Shown: piece by piece, positions 35,805-44,845 of the stretch
Position numbering within the stretch: position 1 is the first letter of the stretch
How the letters are laid out: every line of letters starts with the position of its first letter
From: Haloarcula sp. CBA1127
GTDB taxonomy: Archaea > Halobacteriota > Halobacteria > Halobacteriales > Haloarculaceae
Direction: 5' to 3'
Length of the DNA: 64,000 nucleotides
Assembly (NCBI RefSeq): GCF_001485575.1
Contig: NZ_BCNB01000001.1
Span: 124,001-188,000 of the forward strand
Made by a program: the position numbers and the translations under genes
Notes under the pieces: generated by a model
Databases searched by the model: none
Told to the model about the DNA's origin: nothing
The model's input: the letters and a program-made list of their open reading frames with translations, nothing else

Positions 35805-38654
35805 CTAGCTGGTGCTGTCGTTCTGTCTGTATAACCACGCCAGCGCAGTCCCGAGTACGGCGGTCGCACCAGTCAGTGCTGTAAAGCCGGGACCACTGGC
35901 GTCCGTCCCGGTGTTCGCCTCCGTCGCTGTGTCCGTGCTCCCTGTTTCGTCGGTCGTTGTCGCGCCGCTTGCCACAGTACTCTCGTCTGTCGCAGTGCCC
36001 GCACTCGTCGGCGTGTCACCGGTGGCACCGTCAGCCGGGCTTGCTGGCCTCGTCAACTCACGGGTTTCAGTCGTTGCGGACTCGATATCTGCGTCGGCGA
36101 ACAACAGCTGCTTGTACTCGAAATTCTCGAACATCGCCAGCTGGTCGTCGTAGTGTTCGCTGGTAGTGCCGTCCGGAGCGACGTAGCCGTCGTTGCCGGG
36201 CGGGAGGATGTTCTCTGCCTGCGGGTCGTCGCTGAGCCGGACGACGTGGTTCTCGGTCCCGCGGTTCATCAGCGCCGTGTTCCCTGCGGACGTAACGCCG
36301 ATGGGCATCCCGAACAGCGCGAGGTTATCGAACTCGTGCAGGGCCGCCTCACGCCGCCAGGTCGCCGGGTCACCGTCGTATTGCTCGGCGAGTTCGCTCA
36401 CGGCGGTCCGGAACGCGCTGACCAGCGCGTCCGTGATATCTCCATCGGCGTACTCGGCCTGTGTTGACAGTGCTGTCTCCGTTGGGTTGAGGACCCGCAT
36501 CAGGGTCCCGCGACCGTAGTCGTAGCCGAGGAAGTACGATGCCGGGCCGTATGCACTCCCGAATGTCTCGCTGAAAACCTCCGCCAGAATGTGCGGGAAC
36601 GTCGCATCCCAGATGGTGTAGCCAGCAGAGTGGCGGCCTTCGTTGTCTTCGCCGTCGGCCTGTGCGAAGTGGTCCCACGAGGCCAGTTCGTCGCGTGCTT
36701 GCTGTTCGGTATCGGAGAGATCTGCATCCGCAAGCGCGTCAAGCAAATGGTCTTTGTACCGAATCGAACGCAGGTCGGTGAAAGAGATGTCGTAGATGAC
36801 AGTCTTCAGGAAGTCGTAATCGACTGTTCCCTCCTGTGCCAGCCGCTGTTCGACCAGATTGATGATCCGTTGCACGCGGTGGTCAGTCGACCACGAATAG
36901 CTCAGATCGCCGTTGTTCCACGCAGGCGCGGGTTTGTTGTTCCACTGTGCCGAGTATCCCGGGTCGGGGTTGATCGCATAGGGCACGTCACCGTCAGCCG
37001 CGCGCAGGTAGTCCGCCGACGTGAGCTCGTATTCCGTTCCATCGGCTGGCAACCGAGTATCCCAGTCGACTGCTTCGCTGTCCGGGTACCGACCCAGATG
37101 CACATACGCGATGTCACCGTCCTTGTCGGCCCACATGAAGTTCAGGGCATAGTCACAGCGCTGTGCTGACTCCCGGAACTCCTCGGCGTCTGTCGCGAAC
37201 TGACACTCGTAGAAGGCCCGCCAGCAGTTCATGTGCCGGCCGGCGTATGACTTCGTCTGCGCCAGTGCTTCCCCGTTGTCGGGGTCCCACTGGGTCACGA
37301 CACCGTGGCGTGTGAACCGCTCAGTGTACGTCACGTCCTCGCTGTCGGCGACAGTGATCGTCTGCTCGGCTGTTTCGACCTCGTACTCCTCGCCTTGGAA
37401 GGTGTACGTGTCCGGACCGGACGAGTTGGTCGTGATCGACTCCGTGAACATCTGGATGCAGTTGTCGATCCCGGCAGTCGAAGTCAGTGCCCCGTTGCGG
37501 TTGTGTCCGAACATGATGAACGGATACCCCGTAACGGTGACACCGGCGACGTCGAAATCCGGACCGTGGAGGCTCGCCTCGTACATTATCGAGGGCGTGT
37601 TGAACCCCATCTGTGGCCCGCCCATCAGTAGCGCATCGCCACTGGCCGTGATATCACCCTGGACAGCGAGAGCGTTACTGCCGTACTTGATCGGGAGGCC
37701 AAGACTGTCGAGTCCGGACGCAAGCGTTCGCATCCGCTCTATCTCTCCGTCGTGCATCCCTTCGGCATCAGATGGCGGCGTGTAGTCCCCACCGGTAACC
37801 ATGTTACTCGGTGTCGCAGAGGGGCCGCTGGTCCCGCGTGTCACCCTGTCTGTCTGCTGTCCCCCGGCCACGTTGGGTGTCGGCCCTGCGCCCACGTCAG
37901 TATAGGGAGGGGCGTAGGCATCCGATGGCTGGACCGTCGAGGTCGGGCAGCCAGGGTCGTCACCCCACTGCAGGTCCTCGAACAGCGCCATGGCACGCTG
38001 TTCGCTCCCGGTTTCCTGCGTGAGTGCGCCGAGAACAGTCGCACTGAGCGTCTCAAGCTGGAAGCCGCTGAAATACGCCATACTGGCGACGAACATCCCG
38101 GCGGCGTCCGTCGTGGTAAATTCCTCAGGCTCGAACCCGTGTTCCTGAAACGCCTGATGGAATTCCAGTTCCTCGCTCTCGTGGACCTCAGTAATATACC
38201 GGTTGATACCGTCGGTAAACGCCTGCAGGACCGCTCGCTGGTCCGCGGTCAACTGTTCAGCGGCCTGCTCGTCAAGTGACGGCTCGCCGGCGGTGTTGCG
38301 TCGCGCCTCGATATCGAACTGGACCCAGTCAGTATCCTCATCGCCTGCACCGAGGACCGCCGCGACAGTCCCATGGTAGTACCGCCGGTACAGTTCTAAC
38401 TGATAGAGTCGGTCTGCCGCGGTTGCGTATCCGAACCCGTAGAACACCGGCGCGCGGCTGTCAGCGTCACGGGCGTAGATGTGTGGGACGCCGTAGTCAT
38501 CTCGTCGTATCGTGACCGTCGCGTCATCTTCCTGTGCGTACGCTAACTCCGTCTCCACGGCTCCGATACCGGTCATGCCGGTAACCGCTGCGCCTGTCTT
38601 CAGAAGCGATCGTCGCGAGAGGTGCTGCCACGACTGCTGGTGCTGTGCTGGCAT
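35805..38654 (-). CDS. Penicillin acylase family Ntn-hydrolase (peptidase S45), Tat-exported with PGF-CTERM-like anchor
   Basis: A 949-residue precursor. It has a Tat signal (SRRSLLKTGAAVTG), an alpha-chain region starting TIRRDDYGVPHIYA, a spacer, and a predicted autocatalytic cut before Ser326 in KYGSNALAVQGD, which becomes the N-terminal nucleophile of the beta chain. MFGHNRNGALT and a beta-chain Asn-rich segment follow. The C-terminus has a Thr/Ser/Gly linker and a PGF-starting hydrophobic segment at about 922-943, resembling archaeosortase substrates. Family members cleave amides such as phenylacetyl-amides or acyl-homoserine lactones. With phenylacetate genes nearby, release of phenylacetate at the cell surface is plausible. 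It is 130 bases upstream of the livK start on the same strand. Confidence 0.9.
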   Translation of the reverse strand: MPAQHQQSWQHLSRRSLLKTGAAVTGMTGIGAVETELAYAQEDDATVTIRRDDYGVPHIYARDADSRAPVFYGFGYATAADRLYQLELYRRYYHGTVAAVLGAGDEDTDWVQFDIEARRNTAGEPSLDEQAAEQLTADQRAVLQAFTDGINRYITEVHESEELEFHQAFQEHGFEPEEFTTTDAAGMFVASMAYFSGFQLETLSATVLGALTQETGSEQRAMALFEDLQWGDDPGCPTSTVQPSDAYAPPYTDVGAGPTPNVAGGQQTDRVTRGTSGPSATPSNMVTGGDYTPPSDAEGMHDGEIERMRTLASGLDSLGLPIKYGSNALAVQGDITASGDALLMGGPQMGFNTPSIMYEASLHGPDFDVAGVTVTGYPFIMFGHNRNGALTSTAGIDNCIQMFTESITTNSSGPDTYTFQGEEYEVETAEQTITVADSEDVTYTERFTRHGVVTQWDPDNGEALAQTKSYAGRHMNCWRAFYECQFATDAEEFRESAQRCDYALNFMWADKDGDIAYVHLGRYPDSEAVDWDTRLPADGTEYELTSADYLRAADGDVPYAINPDPGYSAQWNNKPAPAWNNGDLSYSWSTDHRVQRIINLVEQRLAQEGTVDYDFLKTVIYDISFTDLRSIRYKDHLLDALADADLSDTEQQARDELASWDHFAQADGEDNEGRHSAGYTIWDATFPHILAEVFSETFGSAYGPASYFLGYDYGRGTLMRVLNPTETALSTQAEYADGDITDALVSAFRTAVSELAEQYDGDPATWRREAALHEFDNLALFGMPIGVTSAGNTALMNRGTENHVVRLSDDPQAENILPPGNDGYVAPDGTTSEHYDDQLAMFENFEYKQLLFADADIESATTETRELTRPASPADGATGDTPTSAGTATDESTVASGATTTDETGSTDTATEANTGTDASGPGFTALTGATAVLGTALAWLYRQNDSTS

Positions 38655-38845
38655 CCCGTAGTTGACAGTCTGGATATTTAATAAATATTTGGGAACATTT
38701 CGGGCGGAGCCGAGTGTGTCTGTTCAGGTCCGGTACCGGTGGTTCAGGGATGTATTAAAGCAGGGAGGCAAGGCATCCTCCCACTGAGATCGACACTTAC
38801 TGTCCGACCCAAGCATATAATTGGGAGCCTGACGCAGTCCTCGCC

Positions 38846-39316
38846 ATGTCGCAGGAGACGCCGATCCGTGTCGACCACATCGGAATCGCTGTCGAGGACA
38901 TCGGCGACGCCGAACCGTTCCTGTTCGCACTCGGCTGTCGGAAACTCATCGAAGAATCCGTCGAGGGGCGGTTTCGTTGGGCACAGTACGATTTCGATCG
39001 GGACGCGTCACGGCTGGAACTCATCGCACCGGAGGCACCGGACACGTTCCTCACGTCGTATCTCGAGGCCCACGGTCCGGGACTACATCACGTCACGCTC
39101 GAAGTGGCTGCTGTCGACGCAGTGAAAGCGGTACTGGAGCGCAACGGGTACAGCGTCGTTGAGTACCGCGAGTATCAGGATTGGACAGAGGCGTTTGTGC
39201 CACCATCGAACCCGACCGGGGCGCTCTTTCAATTGTTTGAGTATCACGATAGCTACGACGCTGAGCGGCCGCCTGCCGAGAAGCTCTACGTCGATGGCAG
39301 CCGACTTGACGGGTGA
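38846..39316 (+). CDS. VOC-superfamily protein, methylmalonyl-CoA epimerase-like
   Basis: A 156-residue two-module vicinal-oxygen-chelate protein. Metal ligands fit VDHIGIAVEDI (His), LELIAPEAP (Glu), GLHHVTLEV (His) and a C-terminal Glu in LFQLFEYHD. The order matches methylmalonyl-CoA epimerase, which links propionyl-CoA carboxylation to succinyl-CoA, but ring-cleavage dioxygenases and glyoxalases share the fold. The insertion QDWTEAFVPPSNPTGALFQ is like epimerases. It is divergent from the penicillin acylase gene. The carboxylase genes at the right edge could be metabolic partners. Confidence 0.7.
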   Translation: MSQETPIRVDHIGIAVEDIGDAEPFLFALGCRKLIEESVEGRFRWAQYDFDRDASRLELIAPEAPDTFLTSYLEAHGPGLHHVTLEVAAVDAVKAVLERNGYSVVEYREYQDWTEAFVPPSNPTGALFQLFEYHDSYDAERPPAEKLYVDGSRLDG

Positions 39317-39375
39317 TCTCTGCAGCGGTTCGCTCTGGGAAAACGCGTCGGTCGGTAAAATCAGGAAGCGGGGTA

Positions 39376-41436
39376 TTAGTCGTCGTCGGCAGTGTCGCCC
39401 ATGCTTTCCGGCGTCTCGTCGTCGAACTCGTCGCGTGAGGGGACAGTGTGGCCCTCGTTAATAACGTGCTCAGGCGGCACGTCAAGGGCTTCCGACTGGT
39501 CGAAGAAGTTGTCAGGAGTTAGCTTGAGATTTGCCATCTGCACCGGCAACACTGGCCAGTCCTCCGGTCGTGTAACGTGGTTTTTCCCAAGCGTGTACCA
39601 GACGACGAGGTCTTCATCGGTGAGGTCGCGGTCCGCTTCCGTCCAGACTGGAAGCCCTTCGGGACCCTCGGCCTGATTCGGATAGTCACCAGCCGGGAAC
39701 ATCTCGTTCTCATCATGCGGGGTAACCCAGAGGTGGTTCTTGACGAAGCCAGAGCGCCGCATGACGCTACTGTCGTCTTGCTGGGCGGCTTTGACGTTCT
39801 CGTGGGGCTCGATACGGTAGCCGACCTCGTTGCCCAGGCGATTTGTTTCGCCTGGGTTCGTGACCTTCCAGTAGCGCCCCTCAAGTGGGTTAATGAGTCG
39901 CTGTGCCTCCTGTTCACTCTCCAGTTGGCGCTCCGCCGCATAGAAGGCGTTACCACCCGGATTGGGTGTTTCCGCCGATGGGTCCGCGTGTGGACTGAAG
40001 CCCTGCGGACCAGTCGGGACTGTCTGGTTCTCGACTTCGTAGACGTTGTTCCCGGTCCCATCGAGGTCGAAGTCCAGTCGGAAGTTGAAAAAGTGCTGAT
40101 GTATCGGGGCTTTCAGTTGGGGTGCGACCAGCTCGGAATAGCCTTTTACGTCCTTGTTTTTCGGTGCTGCAGAGACGTTATCGATGCCAGTCAGGCGGAC
40201 CTGCACCTGCACGGAGCCGTCCTGATAGAAATACCAGTAGAAACCGTAGTCGTAGTTACCAACAGCGGCGATGAACGAGACGACAAGGCGACGGTTACGG
40301 CGGGATTCGGCGCTCTCGGTGCGCCAGTCGGACCGTTCCCACAGCAGGCCGTAGTCTTCTTCGTGCATACAGATAGCGTTCGGAAGAACGTTGGCCTCAC
40401 CGTCCATCGTGTTCAGCACCGCATCGAAGTAATGCATATAGCCCAGGCAGTCACACCGTTTCTCCAAGGACTTCGCCATCCGACCGATGTTGTACTCGCC
40501 GGCGTCCATGGCGTTCTTGAACCGGTCGTTCTGGTCTGGTGTCCCGTATGGAACCGACATTTCGGCAAGTGATGCGCGGTGCAGGATTTTGCGGAACTCC
40601 CCGTCATCGTTGTACCCGATGTTGTGCAAGACAAGCCCCTCGCGCTGAGTCCACCCGACGCGGAACTCCCAGTTTTGCCACTCGACGCTGTGACCAGAAA
40701 CATCGAACGACGGCCCGTCTGGCTGCACAACGTCGTACGGTTTCAGGTCTTCCCGGAGATCGACATCCGCTGCACGATATTCCATCTCCTCGGGTGGCAG
40801 CGGGTGCGCCTCGTCTGGAGGCCCATTGTCTACGACCTCAACGACGGACATCTCGTCCAGGTCGACGTAGACGTGCAGACCAGTCACCGGCTTGGCATAG
40901 CCCTCATCCCCATCTTCCGCACTCGGCCGTACGTACGTCAGGCCATGTGCGAGCCGGCGGTCACGGTCAATGTGCTCGGGAATGAAATCGTACCCGACCG
41001 ACCACGGGTCGACCATCGCTCGCCCGGTGTTCTCGACACCGCGGTTTCTGAGAGCGGTCTGCCACTCCTTGTTTGCTTTCACCGTCTGTTCACACTCGAT
41101 GAATTCCTCGATAGCGATGGAGGGCTGTGCTCCCTCAATATGCCTGACCGAGCTGACTGCCTCGTCTTCGAGTGACACAGTTGCTTCGTATGTCTTCCGT
41201 TCCGGGCTATCCCGAATGACCGCGAACGCCTGCCGTTCGATCGCTTGCCCGCGTTTTTCGTAGGCAGTGATAGCGTCTTTCGACGGCTCATCCAGCTCAA
41301 TCTTGACGATGCGTGCTCCGTCAGTGAACTCATTCGTGCTGGATAGGAGGGTACCTGCCAGTTCAATTTCATCCGGGGTGAGCGGATCAAGTGGGTGACC
41401 AACCTGTTCGCTGATTTCGGTTGCCATGCGTGTCAT
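39376..41436 (-). CDS. tynA: Copper-containing primary-amine oxidase (TPQ enzyme)
   Basis: A 686-residue copper amine oxidase, oxidising a primary amine to an aldehyde with release of ammonia and hydrogen peroxide. The cofactor tyrosine is Tyr395 in VGNYDYGFYWYF, which converts itself to topaquinone. Copper ligands are the HQH pair in PIHQHFFNFRLDFDLDG and the His in KNHLWVTPHD, and the catalytic Asp is in MHYFDAVLNTMDG. No Tat or Sec signal is seen, so it should be cytoplasmic, unlike E. coli TynA. Tyramine, phenylethylamine or similar amines would yield arylacetaldehydes for the phenylacetate genes nearby. An internal ATG at 41427 is an alternative start. Confidence 0.92.
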   Translation of the reverse strand: MTRMATEISEQVGHPLDPLTPDEIELAGTLLSSTNEFTDGARIVKIELDEPSKDAITAYEKRGQAIERQAFAVIRDSPERKTYEATVSLEDEAVSSVRHIEGAQPSIAIEEFIECEQTVKANKEWQTALRNRGVENTGRAMVDPWSVGYDFIPEHIDRDRRLAHGLTYVRPSAEDGDEGYAKPVTGLHVYVDLDEMSVVEVVDNGPPDEAHPLPPEEMEYRAADVDLREDLKPYDVVQPDGPSFDVSGHSVEWQNWEFRVGWTQREGLVLHNIGYNDDGEFRKILHRASLAEMSVPYGTPDQNDRFKNAMDAGEYNIGRMAKSLEKRCDCLGYMHYFDAVLNTMDGEANVLPNAICMHEEDYGLLWERSDWRTESAESRRNRRLVVSFIAAVGNYDYGFYWYFYQDGSVQVQVRLTGIDNVSAAPKNKDVKGYSELVAPQLKAPIHQHFFNFRLDFDLDGTGNNVYEVENQTVPTGPQGFSPHADPSAETPNPGGNAFYAAERQLESEQEAQRLINPLEGRYWKVTNPGETNRLGNEVGYRIEPHENVKAAQQDDSSVMRRSGFVKNHLWVTPHDENEMFPAGDYPNQAEGPEGLPVWTEADRDLTDEDLVVWYTLGKNHVTRPEDWPVLPVQMANLKLTPDNFFDQSEALDVPPEHVINEGHTVPSRDEFDDETPESMGDTADDD

Positions 41437-41503
41437 TATCTGTGTAACAGAAATATTAGAACCTTACTATTTCTTTTTTATTTACACTATGCAGCTGTGA
41501 GGG

Positions 41504-41522
41504 GTGCCCCGGTGAGGGGCAC
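41504..41522. promoter_or_regulatory. Perfect inverted repeat upstream of tynA
   Basis: GTGCCCC-GGTGA-GGGGCAC is a seven-base-pair stem with a five-base loop, about 70-85 bases upstream of the amine oxidase start. It lacks a following T-tract in either direction, so an operator is more likely than a terminator. Confidence 0.4.
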
Positions 41523-41679
41523 AATTAGTAACGCAATATATCGAGACTATCCGGATATCACGTTGTCACAGACCCGGCAGCCTTCGCTGGGACAGGGTGG
41601 CTCGCTATTACCATCGGGGTCGAGAGCACAACGTTGCGGCATAGCACATCTACCCTCGCCCCGCGGATGTGAGTGACAC

Positions 41680-41699
41680 AAAACGCCGGTCGCCACCGG
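41680..41699 (-). terminator. Hairpin plus T-tract behind the EthD gene
   Basis: On the minus strand CCGGT-GGCG-ACCGG is followed by CGTTTT, a short stem with a T-run, about 40 bases after the stop of the EthD gene at 41738. It is a plausible transcription stop separating that gene from tynA. Confidence 0.4.
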
Positions 41700-41737
41700 G
41701 GTTTCCAGGTCGAGCTATCCGGCAGAACCTGAATGCC

Positions 41738-42064
41738 TCAGTCGTCTCTTTCGTCGAGCTGGACCGTTTCCTCGACAATAAGTCGGGGGCCGGCCTCCAG
41801 GTCGATAAACTCATCCGCGTCGGCCTGAACACGCTCGGCGAGGTCGGAATCGAACGCCTCACTGAGTGCATCCATATCCTCGAAATACAACTCAAGCACG
41901 CCGTCGTACGCTGCTCGCTCCGGGTCTGTCGGCACAGACGTCACGTAGCGTTGCAGTCCCGGCAGATCCTTCGCCATGTCCGAATGGTCGCCTTGCCATC
42001 GGTCAGCGAACTCCTCGTGGGTGTAGCCATCTCTCCGGACGAGCAAGTCGACGATTTTTGTCAT
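41738..42064 (-). CDS. Single-domain EthD family protein
   Basis: A 108-residue dimeric alpha/beta-barrel protein starting MTKIVDLLVRRDGYTHEEF, with RWQGDHSDMAKDLPGLQRYV, YDGVLELYFEDMDALSEAF and a final GPRLIVEETVQ. It is the one-domain counterpart of the duplicated protein at 13706-14425, sharing the HEEF, DGV-ELYF and EETVQ blocks. The EthD role is undefined; family members often sit beside oxygenases and ring-degradation genes, as here. It is divergent from the IclR gene with about 110 bases between the starts. Confidence 0.8.
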   Translation of the reverse strand: MTKIVDLLVRRDGYTHEEFADRWQGDHSDMAKDLPGLQRYVTSVPTDPERAAYDGVLELYFEDMDALSEAFDSDLAERVQADADEFIDLEAGPRLIVEETVQLDERDD

Positions 42065-42176
42065 GCGTTCCCGGTGTCGTCTCGGAGTGGCTTTTACTTA
42101 CCGATCTGACAGGGCCGCTACTGATTCAAGCTACTCGAACAAAACACTTGTAAGCCGATTAGTCATGTGTGTACGT

Positions 42177-42947
42177 ATGGCAACCCCGCCCGCTGTCAAC
42201 AGGCCGGTCGGAACGATCGAGAGAGCAATCGAGATCATGGAGTATCTCAAGGAGAACGACACGGCCACAGTGTCGGAGATGACAGCCCACCTCGACTGTG
42301 CGAAGAGTACGACGCACAGGTACATGAAGACGCTCGCGGCCAACAGTCTCCTCGTCGAGGACGGCAACGAGTATCAGCTCGGGATCCGCTTTCTGGACTA
42401 CGGCGAAGTGGCACGAAACAAATATCGGCTCTACGACGAGGCGAAGCCGAGAGTCGACGAACTCGCGGAGGAGACCGAGGAGAAGATCTGGTGTGCAGTT
42501 GAAGAACACGGCCGGAGCGTCCACATCTACGGCGCACAGGGCAAACACTCGGTGCAGACGTACGCCCGGGTCGGCCATCGGAACTATCTCCACCAGCACG
42601 CCGCGGGGAAGGCCATACTCGCGTACCTTCCGGATAGCCAGATCACAGAGACCATCGACAGGCATGGCCTGCCCGGCCGGACGCCACAGACGATCACCGA
42701 CAGGGACGAACTCTGGGAGGAAATCGAAACGATACGTGACTGCGGCTACGCGTTCAACTTTCAGGAATCTGTGGAGGGACTGCACGCGGTCGGGGCCCCC
42801 ATTACGGACGAAAACGACGTTGCCATCGGGGCGATCAGTGTCTCCGGCCCGGCAAGTCGGCTTGAAGGCCCCATTCTCCGGGACGAACTGCCGACGCTGC
42901 TACTGGGCGTTGTCAACGAAATCGGGATCAATATGGCCCATCCATGA
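42177..42947 (+). CDS. IclR-family transcriptional regulator
   Basis: A 256-residue IclR protein with winged helix-turn-helix (TIERAIEIMEYLKENDTATV, then HLDCAKSTTHRYMKTL), linker helix, and effector domain (VQTYARVGHRNYLHQHAAGK, CGYAFNFQESVEGLHAVGAP, GAISVSGPASRL). The ATG at 42177 gives MATPPAVNRPVGT; the open frame extends upstream without similarity. It stands between the amine oxidase/EthD genes and the beta-oxidation genes, so it is a likely local regulator of aromatic-acid use. The effector is unknown, with phenylacetyl-CoA or an aromatic acid as candidates. Confidence 0.9.
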   Translation: MATPPAVNRPVGTIERAIEIMEYLKENDTATVSEMTAHLDCAKSTTHRYMKTLAANSLLVEDGNEYQLGIRFLDYGEVARNKYRLYDEAKPRVDELAEETEEKIWCAVEEHGRSVHIYGAQGKHSVQTYARVGHRNYLHQHAAGKAILAYLPDSQITETIDRHGLPGRTPQTITDRDELWEEIETIRDCGYAFNFQESVEGLHAVGAPITDENDVAIGAISVSGPASRLEGPILRDELPTLLLGVVNEIGINMAHP

Positions 42948-43052
42948 GGCCACCAGCGTAGTTCTAGCGGGGCAACTGGCTGTTTTTGGACTGTTCTTCT
43001 CTGTGCGCGGTAGCAGCCAAGCTGGGTACCTCGTTCTGGGATCGGGGCGCGC

Positions 43053-43865
43053 TCACTCGCTGGTCCACTCCGGCTCTCTGTCTTCGAGGAACGCGTCGAT
43101 CCCTTCGTCCTTGTCGCCAGTGGCGAACAGTTGCGCGAACAGTTCGGCTTCGTACTCGATGCCGGCTTCGAGGTCCATTCGGGAACTGGCGCGGACGGCT
43201 TTCTTCGCGAGTTCGAGCGCCGCTGGGCTTTTTTCTGCAATCGACGACGCTATGTCGTACACCCGCTCATCGAAGGAATCGTCATCGTGGACCTCGTCAA
43301 CGAGGCCGATATCGGCGGCCTCCGTCGCATCGATAAGTTCGCCGGTGAGGATCAGCCGCATTGCGTGGCCCTCGCCCACCAGACGCGGCAGTCGCTGTGT
43401 GCCGCCACCGCCAGGCATGATGCCGAGGTTGATTTCGGGCTGGCCGAATTTCGCATCCGTATGGGCGATCCGGATATCAGCCGCCTGAATCAGCTCACAG
43501 CCGCCGCCGAGGGCGTGCCCGTTGATACGGGCGATGACCGGCATCGGGCACTCGTCGACGTACTCGTAGACGCGAGGTCGCTTGCTCGCCTCCCGTTGCT
43601 CTAGCATATCCCGCTCGCGGAGTTCCGTCACGTCCGCACCCGCAACGAATGCGCCGGTGTCTGCCGCGCCAGTCAACACGACAGCACGAACATCGCTGTC
43701 CGGGATTGCGTCGAAGACCTGTTTGAACTCCGACCGCAACTGGGCGTTGAGCGCGTTTCGGGCCTCTGGGCGGTGCAACTCGACGGTAGCGACATTTTCC
43801 ACGCGGTCCCCGACGCTCACCGAGACCGTTTCACAGTCCGCCGCAGCGTCAGCGAGGTCCGTCAT
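43053..43865 (-). CDS. Enoyl-CoA hydratase (PaaF-type)
   Basis: A 270-residue crotonase-fold hydratase. The oxyanion segments are AFVAGADVTEL and NGHALGGGCELIQA. Both catalytic glutamates are present, in GGGCELIQA and in FGQPEINLGIMPGGGGTQRL, which marks a true hydratase. In the phenylacetate route PaaF hydrates 2,3-dehydroadipyl-CoA; the gene overlaps by four bases with a 3-hydroxyacyl-CoA dehydrogenase, the next enzyme, supporting that step. General fatty-acid beta-oxidation is the alternative. I chose the ATG at 43865 (MTDLADAAAD) because it gives the usual ATGA overlap. Confidence 0.88.
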   Translation of the reverse strand: MTDLADAAADCETVSVSVGDRVENVATVELHRPEARNALNAQLRSEFKQVFDAIPDSDVRAVVLTGAADTGAFVAGADVTELRERDMLEQREASKRPRVYEYVDECPMPVIARINGHALGGGCELIQAADIRIAHTDAKFGQPEINLGIMPGGGGTQRLPRLVGEGHAMRLILTGELIDATEAADIGLVDEVHDDDSFDERVYDIASSIAEKSPAALELAKKAVRASSRMDLEAGIEYEAELFAQLFATGDKDEGIDAFLEDREPEWTSE

Positions 43866-44746
43866 GCGTCCCCCCACTCGCCGCTGGTGCCGACGATGTC
43901 ACCGTCCTCCCAGACGTAGAACCCCTCACCGGATTTCTTGCCAAGTTTGCCCGCACGGACCTTCCGTTTCAGAATCTGTGGCGGACGGAACCGTTCACCG
44001 AGTTCCGCACGCAGGTATTCGAGGATGTCGAGTCGGACATCGAGACCGACGACGTCGCCGAGTTCGATAGGTCCCATCGGGTGATTGTAGCCGAGTTCCA
44101 TCGCGGTGTCGATGTCCTGTGGTGTTGCAACGCCCTCCTGCACCATCCGCATCGCTTCGACGCCCAGCGAGACGCCAAGACGGGAGGAGGCAAAACCCGG
44201 CGCATCGGCCACCTCCACCGGTGTCTTGTCGATCCCGTTCACGAACTCTCGGGCACGCGCGACCGTCTCGGCACTCGTCTGTTCCGCAACGACAATCTCG
44301 ACGAGTGCCATAATGTGCACCGGGTTGAAGAAGTGAAGGCCGATAGCTCGCTCGGGATAGTCGAGGACGCTCGCAATCTCAGTCAGTGACAGCGAGGAGG
44401 TGTTTGAAGCAATAAGCGTTGCCGAGTCGACGTGGGATTCGACCGCGGTGAGCGTCTCGTGTTTAATCGCCATCTCTTCGGGGACTGCTTCCACAACGAG
44501 GTCTGCCCCAGTCACGGCCTCTTCTAGCGATGTCGTTCCAGTCAGGCGGTCCAGGGTTGCCTCGGCCGTGGATTCTGATACTTTCTCCCGGGCGATACCC
44601 TCTTGGAGATTTGACTCGATGGCGGCCAGGCCGTCATCGACGATATCCGCATCGATATCACGGAGAGAGACGTCGTGACCGGCCATTGCAGATACTTGAG
44701 CGATACCGTGGCCCATGGTACCGGCGCCTAGGATAGCTACGTGCAT
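43862..44746 (-). CDS. 3-hydroxyacyl-CoA dehydrogenase (PaaH-type)
   Basis: A 294-residue two-domain enzyme. The N-terminal NAD fold starts MHVAILGAGTMGHGIAQ. The catalytic His-Glu pair lies in GLHFFNPVHIMALVEIV, followed by DAPGFASSRLGVSLGVEAM and the dimerising C-domain NHPMGPIELGDVVGLDV. It oxidises an L-3-hydroxyacyl-CoA to the 3-oxo form. With the overlapping hydratase and a thiolase opposite, it would complete 3-hydroxyadipyl-CoA oxidation. A second ATG one codon upstream (44749) is equally possible as start. Confidence 0.9.
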   Translation of the reverse strand: MHVAILGAGTMGHGIAQVSAMAGHDVSLRDIDADIVDDGLAAIESNLQEGIAREKVSESTAEATLDRLTGTTSLEEAVTGADLVVEAVPEEMAIKHETLTAVESHVDSATLIASNTSSLSLTEIASVLDYPERAIGLHFFNPVHIMALVEIVVAEQTSAETVARAREFVNGIDKTPVEVADAPGFASSRLGVSLGVEAMRMVQEGVATPQDIDTAMELGYNHPMGPIELGDVVGLDVRLDILEYLRAELGERFRPPQILKRKVRAGKLGKKSGEGFYVWEDGDIVGTSGEWGDA

Positions 44747-44845
44747 CATTTCTCAGCACAGTAGCAAAGGATAAAAACGTTGCTTGCGTCTCACCCCCGG
44801 TGTGACCTGTATTTAATACGGCGGCCACGATAGGAGTCGGTGAGG

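Larger units (their letters stand above)
41437..41737. other. Intergenic region between amine oxidase and EthD genes
   Basis: It holds a perfect hairpin (41504-41522), a terminator-like structure behind the EthD gene (41680-41699) and AT-rich promoter sequence directly ahead of the amine oxidase start. No additional gene was seen. Confidence 0.5.

Noticed and set aside
39577..40572. A 331-codon plus-strand open frame
   Set aside because: It is the complement of the copper amine oxidase gene, whose topaquinone and copper motifs settle the coding strand.
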